Assembly: GCA_002305265.1 (NCBI GenBank)
Contig: DBQP01000005.1
Coordinates: 62,001-126,000, forward strand
Source of the DNA: Prevotellaceae bacterium UBA1391
GTDB lineage: Bacteria > Bacteroidota > Bacteroidia > Bacteroidales > Bacteroidaceae
DNA length: 64,000 nt
Direction of reading: 5' to 3'
Shown here: positions 26,404 through 36,224 of the stretch, in pieces
How the letters are laid out: the number at the start of each line of letters is the position of its first letter
Numbering within the stretch: position 1 is the stretch's first letter
Position numbers and translations under genes: made by a program
Notes under the pieces: generated by a model
Databases searched by the model: none
The model's input: the letters and a program-made list of their open reading frames with translations, nothing else
Told to the model about the DNA's origin: nothing

Positions 26404-27108
26404 CTACAGGTTCTCTTCCCGCACGTAGGTGATGGCGCGGTTGACGAAATCGAGGAAGGGATGGGCCGCACGGCACATTTCCACCAGGCGGTCGAGCAAG
26501 GCGTCCTCGCTGCCGAGGTCCTGCGGCAGACGCGACACGAGGCAATATACCTTGTACTTCAGCAGGTCGGCCACGGCGCTCTCCTCGCTGAAGCCCTTCG
26601 GCATGCGCTTGAGGCGGAATGTATCGTCGAGGTGCATGCCGTGGGCCGCGGCCTGCTGGACGAGTGCGGGGAAGTCGCCCTCGCCGTTCTCGATGTCCTC
26701 GCGGAGGACGCGCAGCACCTGCGGCTCACACATGTAGTCGCCGATGGCGAGCAGGTTGCCCGAGGTATAGATATCCGCACCGGCACGCTCAGCAAAGTCG
26801 GGCTGAAGATGGAAATAATAGCCGCTGTAGCCGCTCTTCTTGCCGCCTCGGCAGATGTAGCAGCCGATGTGGGTCTTGTAGGGGCTCTTGTCCTTGGAGA
26901 AGCGCACGTCGCGGTAGATGCGGTAGGTGCAGTCCTTCGGCGTGAGGTCGGCCACCGATGGGTCGAACTCGGCAATGCGTGCGATGAGACGCGCTGTGAA
27001 TTGCTCAAACCGGAGGCGCAGGGCCTCGTATTCGGCCTTGTGCTCCAAAAACCATGTGCGCTCGTTGTTGGCGGCGAGACGCTGCAGAAAATCTATGATG
27101 TCGTTCAT
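26404..27108 (-). CDS. DUF2461 family protein
   Basis: 234 aa, cytoplasmic. Recognised by FLQRLAANNERTWFLEHKAEYEAL at the N-terminus, the RIYRDVRFSKDKSPYKTHIG core near 63-82, GYYFHLQP, and a C-terminal LPKGFS-type (RMPKGFSEES) segment, all characteristic of DUF2461. Function unestablished. It is 46 bases downstream of mntH on the same strand, so probably cotranscribed. Confidence 0.9.
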   Translation of the reverse strand: MNDIIDFLQRLAANNERTWFLEHKAEYEALRLRFEQFTARLIARIAEFDPSVADLTPKDCTYRIYRDVRFSKDKSPYKTHIGCYICRGGKKSGYSGYYFHLQPDFAERAGADIYTSGNLLAIGDYMCEPQVLRVLREDIENGEGDFPALVQQAAAHGMHLDDTFRLKRMPKGFSEESAVADLLKYKVYCLVSRLPQDLGSEDALLDRLVEMCRAAHPFLDFVNRAITYVREENL

Positions 27109-27154
27109 GAGTTGCTGTAGAATGAAGTGGGATGGATGGATGAAAACGCCGGCC

Positions 27155-28414
27155 TCAAGCCAGTTCGGAGACGAGCAGCCAGATGTTGAGCGCGGCCACG
27201 ATGAAGGCGAGGGAGTAGAGGAAGACGGTGCTCAGCGGCGAGTTGACATATTTGCCCATCACGCGTTTCGACGACGTGAGGCTCACCTGCAGGAAGACGG
27301 TGAAGGGCAACTGGATGCTGAGCACCATCTGCGAGATCAGCAGTCCCTGGAAGGGATTGCCGATGAAGAAGATGATCAGCAAGGCCATGCCGAGCGAGAT
27401 GATGACACCGAGGGCCGAGTGGAGGTCCTTGACGTTGTAGGACTCGTTGAAGAGGCCCGAGAAGATACTTCCGGCGGCGATGCCGCTGGTGATGGTGCTG
27501 GAGATACCGGCGAGGAGCAGGGCGATGGCAAAGATGTTGGACGCGTTGTTGCCAAGCAGCGGTGTGAGCATGGCGTTGGCTTCGGCCAGATCGCCGACGG
27601 ACTGGCCGCGGGTGAAGAACGTGGAGGCCGCCAGCAGAATCATGGCGGAGTTGATGGCCCAGCCGATGATCATGGAGAAGAGGGTGTCGACAAACTCATA
27701 CTTGAGCATGTGGCGGATGCGCTCGTCGCCCTCAAGGTTGATTTCCCGGCTCTGGATGACTTCGGAGTGGAGGAAGAGATTGTGGGGCATGACCACCGCG
27801 CCCAGCACGCTCATGATGATCAGCAGCGAGCCCTGCGGAACGGAGGGGACGACAGCCGCGCGCGCAGCCGCGCCCCAGTCGATGTCGACGAGGAACAGCT
27901 CGTAGATGAACGACAGGCCGATGACCGACACAAAGCCGATGACGGCACGCTCGATCTTGCTGTAGGAGTTGGTGAAGAGAAGAATCAGCACGGTGGCCGT
28001 GACGAGCAGGGCCCCTGTGGGAATGCTGATGCCGAAAAGCATCTGCAAGGCGATGGCACCACCGAGAATCTCAGCCAGCGAGGTGGAGATGCTGGCCAGA
28101 ATGGCACTGACCACGATGGGGCGACCTACCCAGCGGGGGGCATACTTCACGGCGGCCTCACTGAGGCAGAGACCGGTGACGATGCCGAGGTGGGCCACAT
28201 TGTGCTGCAAGGCGATGAGCATGACGGTGGACAGGGTCACCACCCACAGCAGGGCGTAGCCATATTCGGAGCCTGCGGCAAAATTGCTGGCCCAGTTGCC
28301 GGGATCGATGAAGCCGACGGTGACGAGCAGGCCTGGCCCGATGTACTTGAAAATGTCGAGGGCGCCCAGCACACGGGGGTGCCCCTTGCTATAAAGTTCT
28401 TTGAGAAAGTTCAT
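27155..28414 (-). CDS. mntH: NRAMP-family divalent metal transporter
   Basis: 419 aa, about 11 hydrophobic segments. Carries the metal-site motifs DPGNW (residues 37-41, helix 1) and VMPHN (208-212, helix 6), which define proton-coupled Mn2+/Fe2+ importers of the inner membrane. ATG at 28414 selected as the family start; the open frame upstream is not conserved-looking. A TAACTTTG box lies on the minus strand at 28521-28514. Metal-dependent regulation is not visible in the leader. Confidence 0.93.
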   Translation of the reverse strand: MNFLKELYSKGHPRVLGALDIFKYIGPGLLVTVGFIDPGNWASNFAAGSEYGYALLWVVTLSTVMLIALQHNVAHLGIVTGLCLSEAAVKYAPRWVGRPIVVSAILASISTSLAEILGGAIALQMLFGISIPTGALLVTATVLILLFTNSYSKIERAVIGFVSVIGLSFIYELFLVDIDWGAAARAAVVPSVPQGSLLIIMSVLGAVVMPHNLFLHSEVIQSREINLEGDERIRHMLKYEFVDTLFSMIIGWAINSAMILLAASTFFTRGQSVGDLAEANAMLTPLLGNNASNIFAIALLLAGISSTITSGIAAGSIFSGLFNESYNVKDLHSALGVIISLGMALLIIFFIGNPFQGLLISQMVLSIQLPFTVFLQVSLTSSKRVMGKYVNSPLSTVFLYSLAFIVAALNIWLLVSELA

Positions 28415-28824
28415 GTGGATGTGTGGTTCGTAAGAAAAAAGAATCGCGTCTGCCTGGCCGCAGGGGCCGCCGAATGCGCGTCGACATGGGCCGGCCCAAG
28501 CCATTAGGCAGGCCAAAGTTAGGAAAAAATTCAGAATCATCCAGCAGCCTGAAAGCGGAAAATGGATTTCCTTGCGAAAATATCGACCGCTTCCGCGGGC
28601 ACGAACTGGAGGAAAAATGCGGACGGGCATCAGCATACATACCAGCAGAAGGAGGAGGAAAGGCGGAGCGAGGAGAAAAAGCAACCAGGAAAGGAGGACA
28701 CATGCAAGGAGCGGAAAATAACAGCATGTGGCCAAAATTGAACAGGAGAACCTGACGCGAGAAACGTCGTGCCCGAGCAAGGCAAAAAAGAGTGCGCAAT
28801 CCGCTTTTTTTGAGCAAAAAAAAC
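28415..28824. other. mntH / FAD-protein divergent gap
   Basis: Contains a minus-strand -7 box TAACTTTG (28521-28514) for mntH, without a good -33, and a purine-rich stretch (28600-28740). No gene or repeat recognised. Confidence 0.5.
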
Positions 28825-28832
28825 TACCTTTG
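28825..28832 (+). promoter_or_regulatory. -7 box for the FAD protein at 28855
   Basis: TACCTTTG 22 bases before the ATG. No -33 element at the right distance, so the transcript would have a very short leader. Confidence 0.6.
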
Positions 28833-28854
28833 CAGGGATAAACCCCCAGACAGC

Positions 28855-30486
28855 ATGATTCAGGAACTCCAACTCCGAGTGATTCCCCAAGTGGCGGCAA
28901 GCGAACAGTCTATCAAGGATTTTCTTGCGCGCGAACATGGCCTCAGCCGCCAGAGCGTCAAGCACGTGCGCGTGCTGAAACGTTCGATCGACGCGCGCCA
29001 GCGCACCATCTACGTCAATCTCACACTCCGCGTCTACATCAACGAGCAACCCACTGACGATGAATTTGAGCGGACGGTGTATCGGATGGTGGATGAGGGC
29101 CCGGCAGCCATTGTCGTGGGAGCAGGACCGGGTGGTCTTTTCGCAGCCCTGCGCCTGATTGAGCTGGGCGTGCGCCCCATTGTGGTGGAGCGTGGAAAGG
29201 ACGTGCATGCCCGCCGCCGAGACATCGCACGCATCTCCACGCAGCACGAAGTGAATCCGGAGTCGAACTACAGCTTCGGCGAGGGAGGCGCCGGCGCATT
29301 CTCAGACGGCAAGCTCTACACACGCAGCAAGAAACGCGGCAACGTGGACAAGATTCTCAATGTGTTCTGCCAGCATGGGGCCTCAACCTCCATCCTGAGC
29401 GATGTTCACCCGCACATCGGAACGGACAAACTGCCGGCCGTCATCGAGGAGATGCGGCAGACCATCCTGCAATGCGGCGGCGAAGTGCATTTCGAGACGA
29501 AGATGACGGCGCTGCTGACGGAGGGTGATCGTGTTGTGGGCATTCAGACACAAAACGGGAAGGAATTCCGCGGACCGGTCATTCTGGCCACGGGCCATAG
29601 CGCACGCGACGTATACGAATGGCTCTACGCCAACGACATCGAGATAGAGGCAAAAGGACTGGCCATGGGCGTGCGGCTGGAACATCCCGCAGCGCTCATC
29701 GACCGCATCCAATACCACAACCGGGAAGGCCGCGGGCAGTATCTGCCGACAGCCACGTACCAGTTCGTCACACAGGTCAATGGCCGCGGAGCATACAGCT
29801 TCTGCATGTGTCCCGGAGGCACCGTCGTGCCTGCCGCGAGCGGACCGGAGCAGATTGTCGTGAATGGCATGTCGTCCTCCCTGCGCAACTCGCCTTGGAG
29901 CAACAGCGGCATGGTGGTGGAACTGCATCCGGAAGACCTGGCCGACCCCACCCTGCTGGATGCTGCCGCCATCGAGGCCATCAACGAGCAGCTGCCACAG
30001 GGAACCTCCTTCGACGTGAAAAGCCCACTGGCCATGATGCACACGCAGCAATGGCTCGAGCGCATTGCGTGGCTGCAAGCCGGACGACGCCAAGCCGCAC
30101 CCGCACAGCGCATGGCGGACTTTGTCAACCGGCGGCTCTCGTACGACCTTCCGCCCAGCAGCTATCAAGCGGGACTCGTGTCTACCCCTATCCACTTTTG
30201 GATGCCGACCTTCATCAGCGAGCGCCTGAAGCAGGGATTTCTCAATTTCGGCAAGCAGAAGCACGGGTTCCTGACCAATGAGGCACTCATGATCGGCGTG
30301 GAGACACGCACCAGCTCACCCCTGCGGATTCTGCGCGACCCGGAATCGCTGCAGCACGTCCGGCTCCGCGGCCTCTTCCCCTGCGGCGAAGGAGCTGGAT
30401 ATGCCGGAGGCATCGTGAGTGCTGGCATGGACGGCGAGCGCTGTGCGGAACGCTGTGCACAGTATCTCGAAGCCGGACGCGCTTAG
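28855..30486 (+). CDS. FAD-dependent oxidoreductase of the COG2509 type
   Basis: 543 aa. An N-terminal extension of about 80 residues (QELQLRVIPQVAA...) typical of this group precedes the dinucleotide-binding motif VVGAGPGGLFAA (87-98). The glycine-rich FGEGGAGAFSDGKL, ATGHSARDVY and the C-terminal FPCGEGAGYAGGIVSAGMDG are diagnostic. These are uncharacterised flavoproteins. It has its own -7 box and no partner gene close by. The ATG was chosen because it begins the conserved extension; the frame opens 21 codons earlier across the promoter. Confidence 0.88.
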   Translation: MIQELQLRVIPQVAASEQSIKDFLAREHGLSRQSVKHVRVLKRSIDARQRTIYVNLTLRVYINEQPTDDEFERTVYRMVDEGPAAIVVGAGPGGLFAALRLIELGVRPIVVERGKDVHARRRDIARISTQHEVNPESNYSFGEGGAGAFSDGKLYTRSKKRGNVDKILNVFCQHGASTSILSDVHPHIGTDKLPAVIEEMRQTILQCGGEVHFETKMTALLTEGDRVVGIQTQNGKEFRGPVILATGHSARDVYEWLYANDIEIEAKGLAMGVRLEHPAALIDRIQYHNREGRGQYLPTATYQFVTQVNGRGAYSFCMCPGGTVVPAASGPEQIVVNGMSSSLRNSPWSNSGMVVELHPEDLADPTLLDAAAIEAINEQLPQGTSFDVKSPLAMMHTQQWLERIAWLQAGRRQAAPAQRMADFVNRRLSYDLPPSSYQAGLVSTPIHFWMPTFISERLKQGFLNFGKQKHGFLTNEALMIGVETRTSSPLRILRDPESLQHVRLRGLFPCGEGAGYAGGIVSAGMDGERCAERCAQYLEAGRA

Positions 30487-30770
30487 AAAACAGATGACAA
30501 CGGCGGCACACGGGATGATGGGCGAAGCAGGTACGGAACGCCTTTTGCACACTGACAGGAAAGCGCCGGTGCATGCTCGGAATGGCATCGGCACAGGCCT
30601 GGAAAAACGGAAGCGCAGGTCCGGATTTATTTAAATTTAACGAAGAACCCTGATGCTTTGCCAACAAATGTTAGAATCGCGCCCAGCCATTAAACCATTC
30701 GCCCAGCTGGCGGTCACAATAACGGAACGTCGTCGTGAACTTGCCGCATCGACCCACTTCTGATTTTTTC

Positions 30771-30814
30771 AAGAAAGCTTATACAACTCTGCAAGAAAGC
30801 ATATACAACGAACA
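30771..30814. repeat. 22-bp direct repeat, two units, before the efflux operon
   Basis: AAGAAAGCTTATACAAC at 30771 and AAGAAAGCATATACAAC at 30793, exactly 22 bases apart, one mismatch over 17. The second copy ends 12 bases before the TolC start codon, so the pair could be tandem regulator sites. The preceding 30487-30770 shows an A+T-rich patch near 30626-30640 but no gene and no consensus promoter. Confidence 0.7.
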
Positions 30815-30826
30815 CAATAGAACTCA

Positions 30827-32185
30827 ATGAACAAGCAATTCATCAGTGCGCTTGCCCTATCCCTGCTCTCCCTCAACGTGGCATCCGAGGCAAAGGCGCA
30901 AGCCCAAGGCCAACGATGGACGCTCGAACAATGCCTTAAATACGCACTCGAGCACAACATCCAGCTCAAGAGGAACATCGTCTCGCTGGCAGAAAGCGAG
31001 GCACAACTCAAACAATCGAAGGCCGCACTCTTCCCCACCCTCTCTTTCTCGACGAATCAGAATGCCAGCTGGCGCCCGTTCAGCGAGTCGTATGTCAACC
31101 TCTCGTCAGGAACGATGACGTCTACCAGCTCTGAAGTCAACTACAATGGATCGTACGGACTGAACGCTAGCTGGACGGTCTGGAACGGCGGACGAAATCA
31201 GCAGACCGTCAAGAAAAACCAGTTGGCCACCGAACAAGCCGACTACACGACACAGCAGACAGCCAACAGCATTCAAGAGCAGATCACCCAGCTCTACGTG
31301 CAGATACTCTACCAGACGGAAGCGGTCAACGTCAACCAAGAGCTTCTCGAAGCAAGCAAGTTGCAGCGCGACCGCGCCAAGACCATGGTGGAAGTGGGAA
31401 ATCTGGCGCAAGTGGATCTGGCGCAGCTGGAGGCACAGGTCGCTCAAGACGAATACAACGTGGTGAACGCGCGCACCCAGCTCGATTCCTATAAGCTCAG
31501 TCTCAAGGAACTGCTTGAGATTGTAGGCAACGACGACTTCGATGTGGCTACGCCGCAGGTGAATGACGCGAATGTCTTGGCGCTGCTTCCGAACAAAAGC
31601 GACGTCTATCGACAGGCCGTGAGCCTCCGTCCCGAAATTCAGTCGGCGCGCCTGGACATCGAATCTTCCGAGCTCGAGATCGACATTGCCAAGCGAGGCT
31701 ATCTGCCCACGCTGTCGCTCTCAGCCAGCATTGGCTCCAACAATTCAAGCGGACTGCGCACCAGTTTTGGAACGCAGCTGAAGACTCACCTCTCCAACTC
31801 CATCGGCCTGACACTTTCGGTTCCCATCTTCGACGGTCGCCAGAACAAGACCAGCGTGGAACTGGCGAAGCTCTCGAAGCAGACAAGCGAGCTCGCGCTT
31901 CAAGAAACGGAGAAGCAACTCTATAGCGACATTGAGTCTTATTGGCTCAATGCCCGCAACGCACAGCAGCAATATCAGTACGCGGTGAAGAACGAAGCGC
32001 GCATGCAGGAAAGCTACGACCTTGTGAGCGAGCAATTCCGGCTCGGTCTCAAGAACATCGTGGAGCTGACAACAGGCAAGACCAACCTCCTTCAAGCCAA
32101 GCAAACAGTCCTTCAAAGCAAATACACGGCACTGTACAATTGCGCCATGCTCGCCTTCTACCAAGGACAAAGCATCGCGCTCTAA
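30827..32185 (+). CDS. TolC-family outer membrane efflux protein
   Basis: 452 aa. Signal peptide (to about residue 25, ending EAKAQA), then the two TolC repeats: long helices rich in Gln/Ala/Leu with WTLEQCLKYALEHN at the start of the first and the usual ARLDIESSELEIDIAKRGYLPTLS-type turn in the second. It forms the trimeric outer-membrane channel for the pump encoded by the next three genes; 53 bases separate it from the membrane-fusion gene. Confidence 0.93.
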   Translation: MNKQFISALALSLLSLNVASEAKAQAQGQRWTLEQCLKYALEHNIQLKRNIVSLAESEAQLKQSKAALFPTLSFSTNQNASWRPFSESYVNLSSGTMTSTSSEVNYNGSYGLNASWTVWNGGRNQQTVKKNQLATEQADYTTQQTANSIQEQITQLYVQILYQTEAVNVNQELLEASKLQRDRAKTMVEVGNLAQVDLAQLEAQVAQDEYNVVNARTQLDSYKLSLKELLEIVGNDDFDVATPQVNDANVLALLPNKSDVYRQAVSLRPEIQSARLDIESSELEIDIAKRGYLPTLSLSASIGSNNSSGLRTSFGTQLKTHLSNSIGLTLSVPIFDGRQNKTSVELAKLSKQTSELALQETEKQLYSDIESYWLNARNAQQQYQYAVKNEARMQESYDLVSEQFRLGLKNIVELTTGKTNLLQAKQTVLQSKYTALYNCAMLAFYQGQSIAL

Positions 32186-32238
32186 GCATCGGAACCACTG
32201 AAACAAAACAAGAATAACGAAAATCGAAACCAGAAAAT

Positions 32239-33411
32239 ATGAACAAGATTCTCACTACCGCTGCTCTGACGGCATCCCTGCTCCTCGCCACTTCCTGCGC
32301 CGAAGAGCAGAACGTAAGCTACCTCACAGCAACAGCAGAACGCCAGGACATCACCACCAGCATCACGGCAACGGGCACCATCGAGCCTGTAACGAAGGTT
32401 GAAGTCGGAACGCAGGTCAGCGGTATCATCGACAAGATTTACGTCGACTACAACAGCGTCGTAAAGAAAGGACAAGTCATCGCCGAACTGGACAAGACCA
32501 ACCTGCGCTCCGAGCTCGCCTCTGCTGAAAGCAATCTGCAGAACGCGCAAAGCTCACTCAACTACGAAAGCAGCAACTACCAACGCTACAAGGCCCTGTT
32601 TGACAAAGGACTCGTCAGCGCCAACGACTACGAAAGCGCCCGTCTTTCTTTCCAGCAGGCGCAACAGCAGGTGAACGTGCAGCGCCAGAATGTGCAGAAG
32701 GCACGCACCAACCTCTCCTATGCCACCATCACTTCGCCCATCGACGGCGTCGTGCTTTCCAAAGAAGTGGAGGAAGGACAGACTGTCGCTTCGGCCATGA
32801 CAACCCCAACGCTCTTCAATATCGCCCAGGACCTCACCGATATGCGTGTGATTGCAGACATCGACGAGGCCGACATTGGCGGCGTGGCGGAAGGACAGCG
32901 CGTCAGCTTCACTGTCGACGCGTACCCCGATGACGTTTTCAACGGTAGCGTGACGCAGGTGCGGCAAGAAGCCACGACGGAGAGCAACGTCGTCACCTAC
33001 GAAGTTGTCATCTCCGCTCCCAACGACGACCTCAAACTCAAACCCGGTCTGACGGCCAACGTCACCATCTACACGACGGAGAAGCCCAACGTGCTCGCCG
33101 TTCCCACCAAAGCGCTCAAGTTCGCTCCGTCCGAAGTCATGCTGGCCGAAGACGAATCCATCGAGGACTGCAAGGGAGAGACGAAGGTGTGGAAGCAGGA
33201 AGGAAAGGTCTTCAAAGCCTATCCCGTTCAAGTCGGCGTCAGCAACGGTACGCTGACAGAAATCACCGCCGGGCTCAACGCGGGTGATCGCATCATCACC
33301 GAATTCAATCTTGCCGCTACCGAGGAAGAGCCCGCGGCGCAGCAGCAGAACAATCCGTTCATGCCTTCACGCCGAAACCGCAACGAACAAAGAAACAGTG
33401 AAAAGAAGTGA
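32239..33411 (+). CDS. Efflux membrane-fusion protein (HlyD/MacA type), lipoprotein
   Basis: 390 aa. Lipobox LATSC (Cys about 20), so anchored to the inner membrane from the periplasm. Contains the biotinyl-lipoyl motif halves (GTIEPVTKVEVGTQVSGIID and TSPIDGVVLSKEVEEGQTV), a coiled-coil hairpin between them (about 90-155) and the beta-barrel domain (DIDEADIGGVAEGQ). The C-terminus is Gln/Asn/Arg-rich. Links the TolC channel to the MacB-like ABC pump. Confidence 0.93.
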   Translation: MNKILTTAALTASLLLATSCAEEQNVSYLTATAERQDITTSITATGTIEPVTKVEVGTQVSGIIDKIYVDYNSVVKKGQVIAELDKTNLRSELASAESNLQNAQSSLNYESSNYQRYKALFDKGLVSANDYESARLSFQQAQQQVNVQRQNVQKARTNLSYATITSPIDGVVLSKEVEEGQTVASAMTTPTLFNIAQDLTDMRVIADIDEADIGGVAEGQRVSFTVDAYPDDVFNGSVTQVRQEATTESNVVTYEVVISAPNDDLKLKPGLTANVTIYTTEKPNVLAVPTKALKFAPSEVMLAEDESIEDCKGETKVWKQEGKVFKAYPVQVGVSNGTLTEITAGLNAGDRIITEFNLAATEEEPAAQQQNNPFMPSRRNRNEQRNSEKK

Positions 33412-33416
33412 AACCT

Positions 33417-34223
33417 ATGAGCAGCAACACCCCTCAGCAACCCGCGGCGCAGCAGCAATCGACCGCTCGTGTCAAGAGCGACAAGGTGGTCATCGAGCTG
33501 AAAGACGTCCGCCGCAACTTCATTGTCGGCGAGGAGACGGTGCACGCGCTTCGAGGCATCAACTTCAAGATTTTCGAAGGCGAGTTCGTCACCATCATGG
33601 GCACGTCAGGCTCAGGCAAATCGACGCTTCTCAACCAGCTCGGATGCCTCGACACGCCGACTTCCGGCGAATACTACCTCGACGGAACGCCCGTCCGCAA
33701 GATGTCGAAAAGCCAGCGCGCCAAGCTTCGCAACCGCAAAATCGGTTTTGTCTTCCAAAGCTACAACCTGCTGCCGAAGACGACAGCCGTCGAGAATGTG
33801 GAGCTTCCGCTGATGTACAACAGCAAGTTCACCGCAGCGAAACGTCGCGAGGCAGCCATCGAGGCGCTCAAGGCAGTCGGGCTTGGCGACAGACTTGAGC
33901 ACAAGTCCAACCAGATGTCGGGCGGACAGATGCAGCGTGTGGCCATCGCCCGCGCCCTCGTCAACAATCCGGCGGTGATTCTCGCCGACGAGGCCACCGG
34001 CAATCTCGACACGCACACCTCCTTTGAGATGCTGGTCCTCTTTCAGCGCCTCTATGAGAAAGGGCACACCATCATTTTCGTCACCCACAATCCTGAGATT
34101 GCGCAATACTCTTCACGCAACATCATGTTGCGCGACGGCAAGATCCGGGAAGACACGCCCAATCCCAACATTCTTTCTGCAGCTGATGCGCTGGCCGCAC
34201 TGCCTGCGCCTCAAGACGACTAA
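33417..34223 (+). CDS. ABC transporter ATPase (MacB/LolD type)
   Basis: 268 aa. Walker A GTSGSGKST near 62-70, Q-loop FVFQSYNLLPKTTAVENVELP, signature SGGQMQRVAIARA from 168, Walker B ILADEATGNLD, H-loop VTHNPE. The group is the MacB/LolD/FtsE branch. A GTG at 33408 overlaps the upstream stop and would add three residues; ATG 33417 is preferred. It pairs with the FtsX-domain permease at 34382, after a 158-base gap holding a hairpin (GGAAGTGCGGT/ACCCCACTTCC, about 34251-34288). Confidence 0.93.
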   Translation: MSSNTPQQPAAQQQSTARVKSDKVVIELKDVRRNFIVGEETVHALRGINFKIFEGEFVTIMGTSGSGKSTLLNQLGCLDTPTSGEYYLDGTPVRKMSKSQRAKLRNRKIGFVFQSYNLLPKTTAVENVELPLMYNSKFTAAKRREAAIEALKAVGLGDRLEHKSNQMSGGQMQRVAIARALVNNPAVILADEATGNLDTHTSFEMLVLFQRLYEKGHTIIFVTHNPEIAQYSSRNIMLRDGKIREDTPNPNILSAADALAALPAPQDD

Positions 34224-34381
34224 ATATCCGCGAGATGCAAGCCGCATCGTGGAAGTGCGGTGGCATGTGCATACCCCACTTCCGCCTGATCATCTGCTGG
34301 AGCACTGCTCCGGTCTGACGAGGCAGCCGCCCCGCCACACTTCTATTTTCTTGCATTTCCCATTTTCATTCCGCATTATCA

Positions 34382-35599
34382 ATGAATTTTCTCAACCTCT
34401 TCAAAGTGGCCTTCCGCGCCATCGGCAGCAATAAGTTCCGCTCTTTCCTCTCCATGCTCGGCATCATCATCGGTGTCGCCGCGGTCATCATCATGACTGC
34501 CATCGGCCAGGGGTCGAAGGAGAGCGTCAGAGCCAACATCGCCCAGATGGGCACCAACGTTCTGACCGTCCGCCCCGGAGCCGACATGCGTGGCGGCGTG
34601 CGTCAGGACCCTTCCGCCATGCAGACATTGAAGCCGGAAGACTACGAGGCCATCGTCGCCAACAAAAAATACATCACGTACGTCAGTCCTGAAGTCACAT
34701 CCGGCGGACAGGCCATCTATGGCGCCAACAACACCAACACGTCGATGTATGGCGAGAGCATCGAATATTTCAACATCAAGCAGTGGCCCATCGTCTCCGG
34801 TTCCGCCTTCACGGAGGAAGACGTCCGCAAGAGCGCGAAGGTGTGTGTCGTCGGCAAAACCATCGTCAACGAGCTCTTCCCCGACGGACAGGATCCTGTG
34901 GGCAAGACCATCCGCTTCAAGAGCATTCCCTTCCGCATCATCGGCGTGCTCAAGTCGAAGGGTTACAACAACTGGGGCATGGACCAGGACAATGTGCTCA
35001 TCGCGCCCTACACCACGGTCATGAAGCGTCTGCTGGCCCAGACCTACTACTCCAGCATCGTCTGCTCCGCCATCCGTGAGGAACTGACCGACCAGGCCAT
35101 CGACGAGCTGACCACGACGCTCCGACAGAACCACAAGATCAAGGAAGGAGCCGAAGACGACTTCACCATCCGGTCGCAGCAAGAGATGATGGAAACCATG
35201 ACCTCCACGATGGACACCATCACCATCATCCTCGTCGTGGCCGCCGCCTTCTCCCTGCTGGTGGCCGGCATCGGCATCATGAACATCATGCTCGTCAGCG
35301 TGACGGAGCGCACGAAGGAAATCGGCCTTCGCATGGCTGTCGGTGCGCGTGGCATCGACATCAGCTACCAGTTCCTCATCGAGTCCACACTCATTTCCAT
35401 CACAGGCGGCATGCTGGGCGTGCTCGTCGGATGGGGCGGAAGCACGGTGTGCGGATTGTTGGGCCTGCCGACCTCCATCCCCATGTGGAGCATCCTCCTC
35501 AGTTTCGCCGTCTGCACCCTCATCGGCATCGCCTTCGGCTACGTTCCGGCCAAGAAAGCCGCCAACATGGACCCCATCGAGGCCATCCGCTACGAATAA
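34382..35599 (+). CDS. MacB-like ABC transporter permease
   Basis: 405 aa: one N-terminal transmembrane helix (near 20-40, SMLGIIIGVAAVIIMTAIG), a large periplasmic MacB core domain, then three helices in an FtsX domain (about 275-390, ending PAKKAANMDPIEAIRYE). Mechanotransmission-type exporter that with the ATPase, fusion protein and TolC channel would expel toxic peptides, antibiotics or lipids. Substrate unknown. Last gene of the operon. Confidence 0.93.
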   Translation: MNFLNLFKVAFRAIGSNKFRSFLSMLGIIIGVAAVIIMTAIGQGSKESVRANIAQMGTNVLTVRPGADMRGGVRQDPSAMQTLKPEDYEAIVANKKYITYVSPEVTSGGQAIYGANNTNTSMYGESIEYFNIKQWPIVSGSAFTEEDVRKSAKVCVVGKTIVNELFPDGQDPVGKTIRFKSIPFRIIGVLKSKGYNNWGMDQDNVLIAPYTTVMKRLLAQTYYSSIVCSAIREELTDQAIDELTTTLRQNHKIKEGAEDDFTIRSQQEMMETMTSTMDTITIILVVAAAFSLLVAGIGIMNIMLVSVTERTKEIGLRMAVGARGIDISYQFLIESTLISITGGMLGVLVGWGGSTVCGLLGLPTSIPMWSILLSFAVCTLIGIAFGYVPAKKAANMDPIEAIRYE

Positions 35600-35691
35600 T
35601 CCCTCCTGTCGCATCCCGCGGAGGCCACTTGCTGAACGCCCACGTGGGCGTCTGCGACCGCTGCTTCAGACTGCCCTCTGGGAGAAACCGC

Positions 35692-35776
35692 CAGGCGGGC
35701 GTTGTGCAACCCCTCTCTCTTCCCCTTCAACAGGGCACGAGAAAGTGTCGGAAGCACAACGCCCGCCTGCTTTTTT
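35692..35776 (+). terminator. Terminator of the efflux operon
   Basis: CAGGCGGGCGTTGTGC (35692-35707) pairs perfectly over 16 bp with GCACAACGCCCGCCTG (35754-35769), followed by CTTTTTT. The loop is unusually long (46 bases). Confidence 0.8.
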
Positions 35777-35880
35777 GCTATCAGCCGCAGTCCCGACTGG
35801 CTTCGCCTCGCACCGTCGGCGCAGCACGCGATGGCCACGAGCGCAGGGCCTCGGCAAACAAGCCTCATCGGGGTGGAAAA

Positions 35881-35936
35881 CGAACGCAGTCGTTTTGAAA
35901 AAAGAACGCAGTCGTTTTTGAGAACGAACGCAGTCG
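35881..35936 (+). repeat. 22-bp tandem array A4, three units
   Basis: Cores start at 35881, 35903 and 35925, exact 22-bp period. Unit 2 has A for the first C. Spacers TTTTGAAAAA and TTTTTGAGAA. Downstream of the efflux-operon terminator and upstream of the AraC gene. The remainder of 35777-36224 contains no gene. Confidence 0.95.
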
Positions 35937-36224
35937 GACGGATGCGGATGCGTGTCCGCACAGCCGCTCAACAGGTCCGGATCCGCCACCACCCTGCCGG
36001 CATACAGGCAGGCGGGCACAGCCTCCAGACGGGCCAAGACGGACGGCATAGGCGCAGGCATGCAGCTGCATCCTGCACTGGATGAGCCAGCCAGGAGAAT
36101 CTGCCGACGTCCAGACATAAATAATTGCTGCGGCAGGCAATAAAATGCGCAGATTTTCGTTATTGAAATAATAAAATACGGCGAAAGCCGCGCATTTCAA
36201 CCATCCTCTAAACGGAAACTTACT

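Noticed and set aside
25217..26545. 442-residue version of the Dus protein
   Set aside because: The extra 124 residues are translated 22-bp repeat array and upstream gap; the enzyme family begins at the ATG at 26173.
36145..36224. Upstream start for the AraC-type regulator
   Set aside because: The frame is open to about 36144 but has no ATG, GTG or TTG before 36225, so the TTG there was kept.
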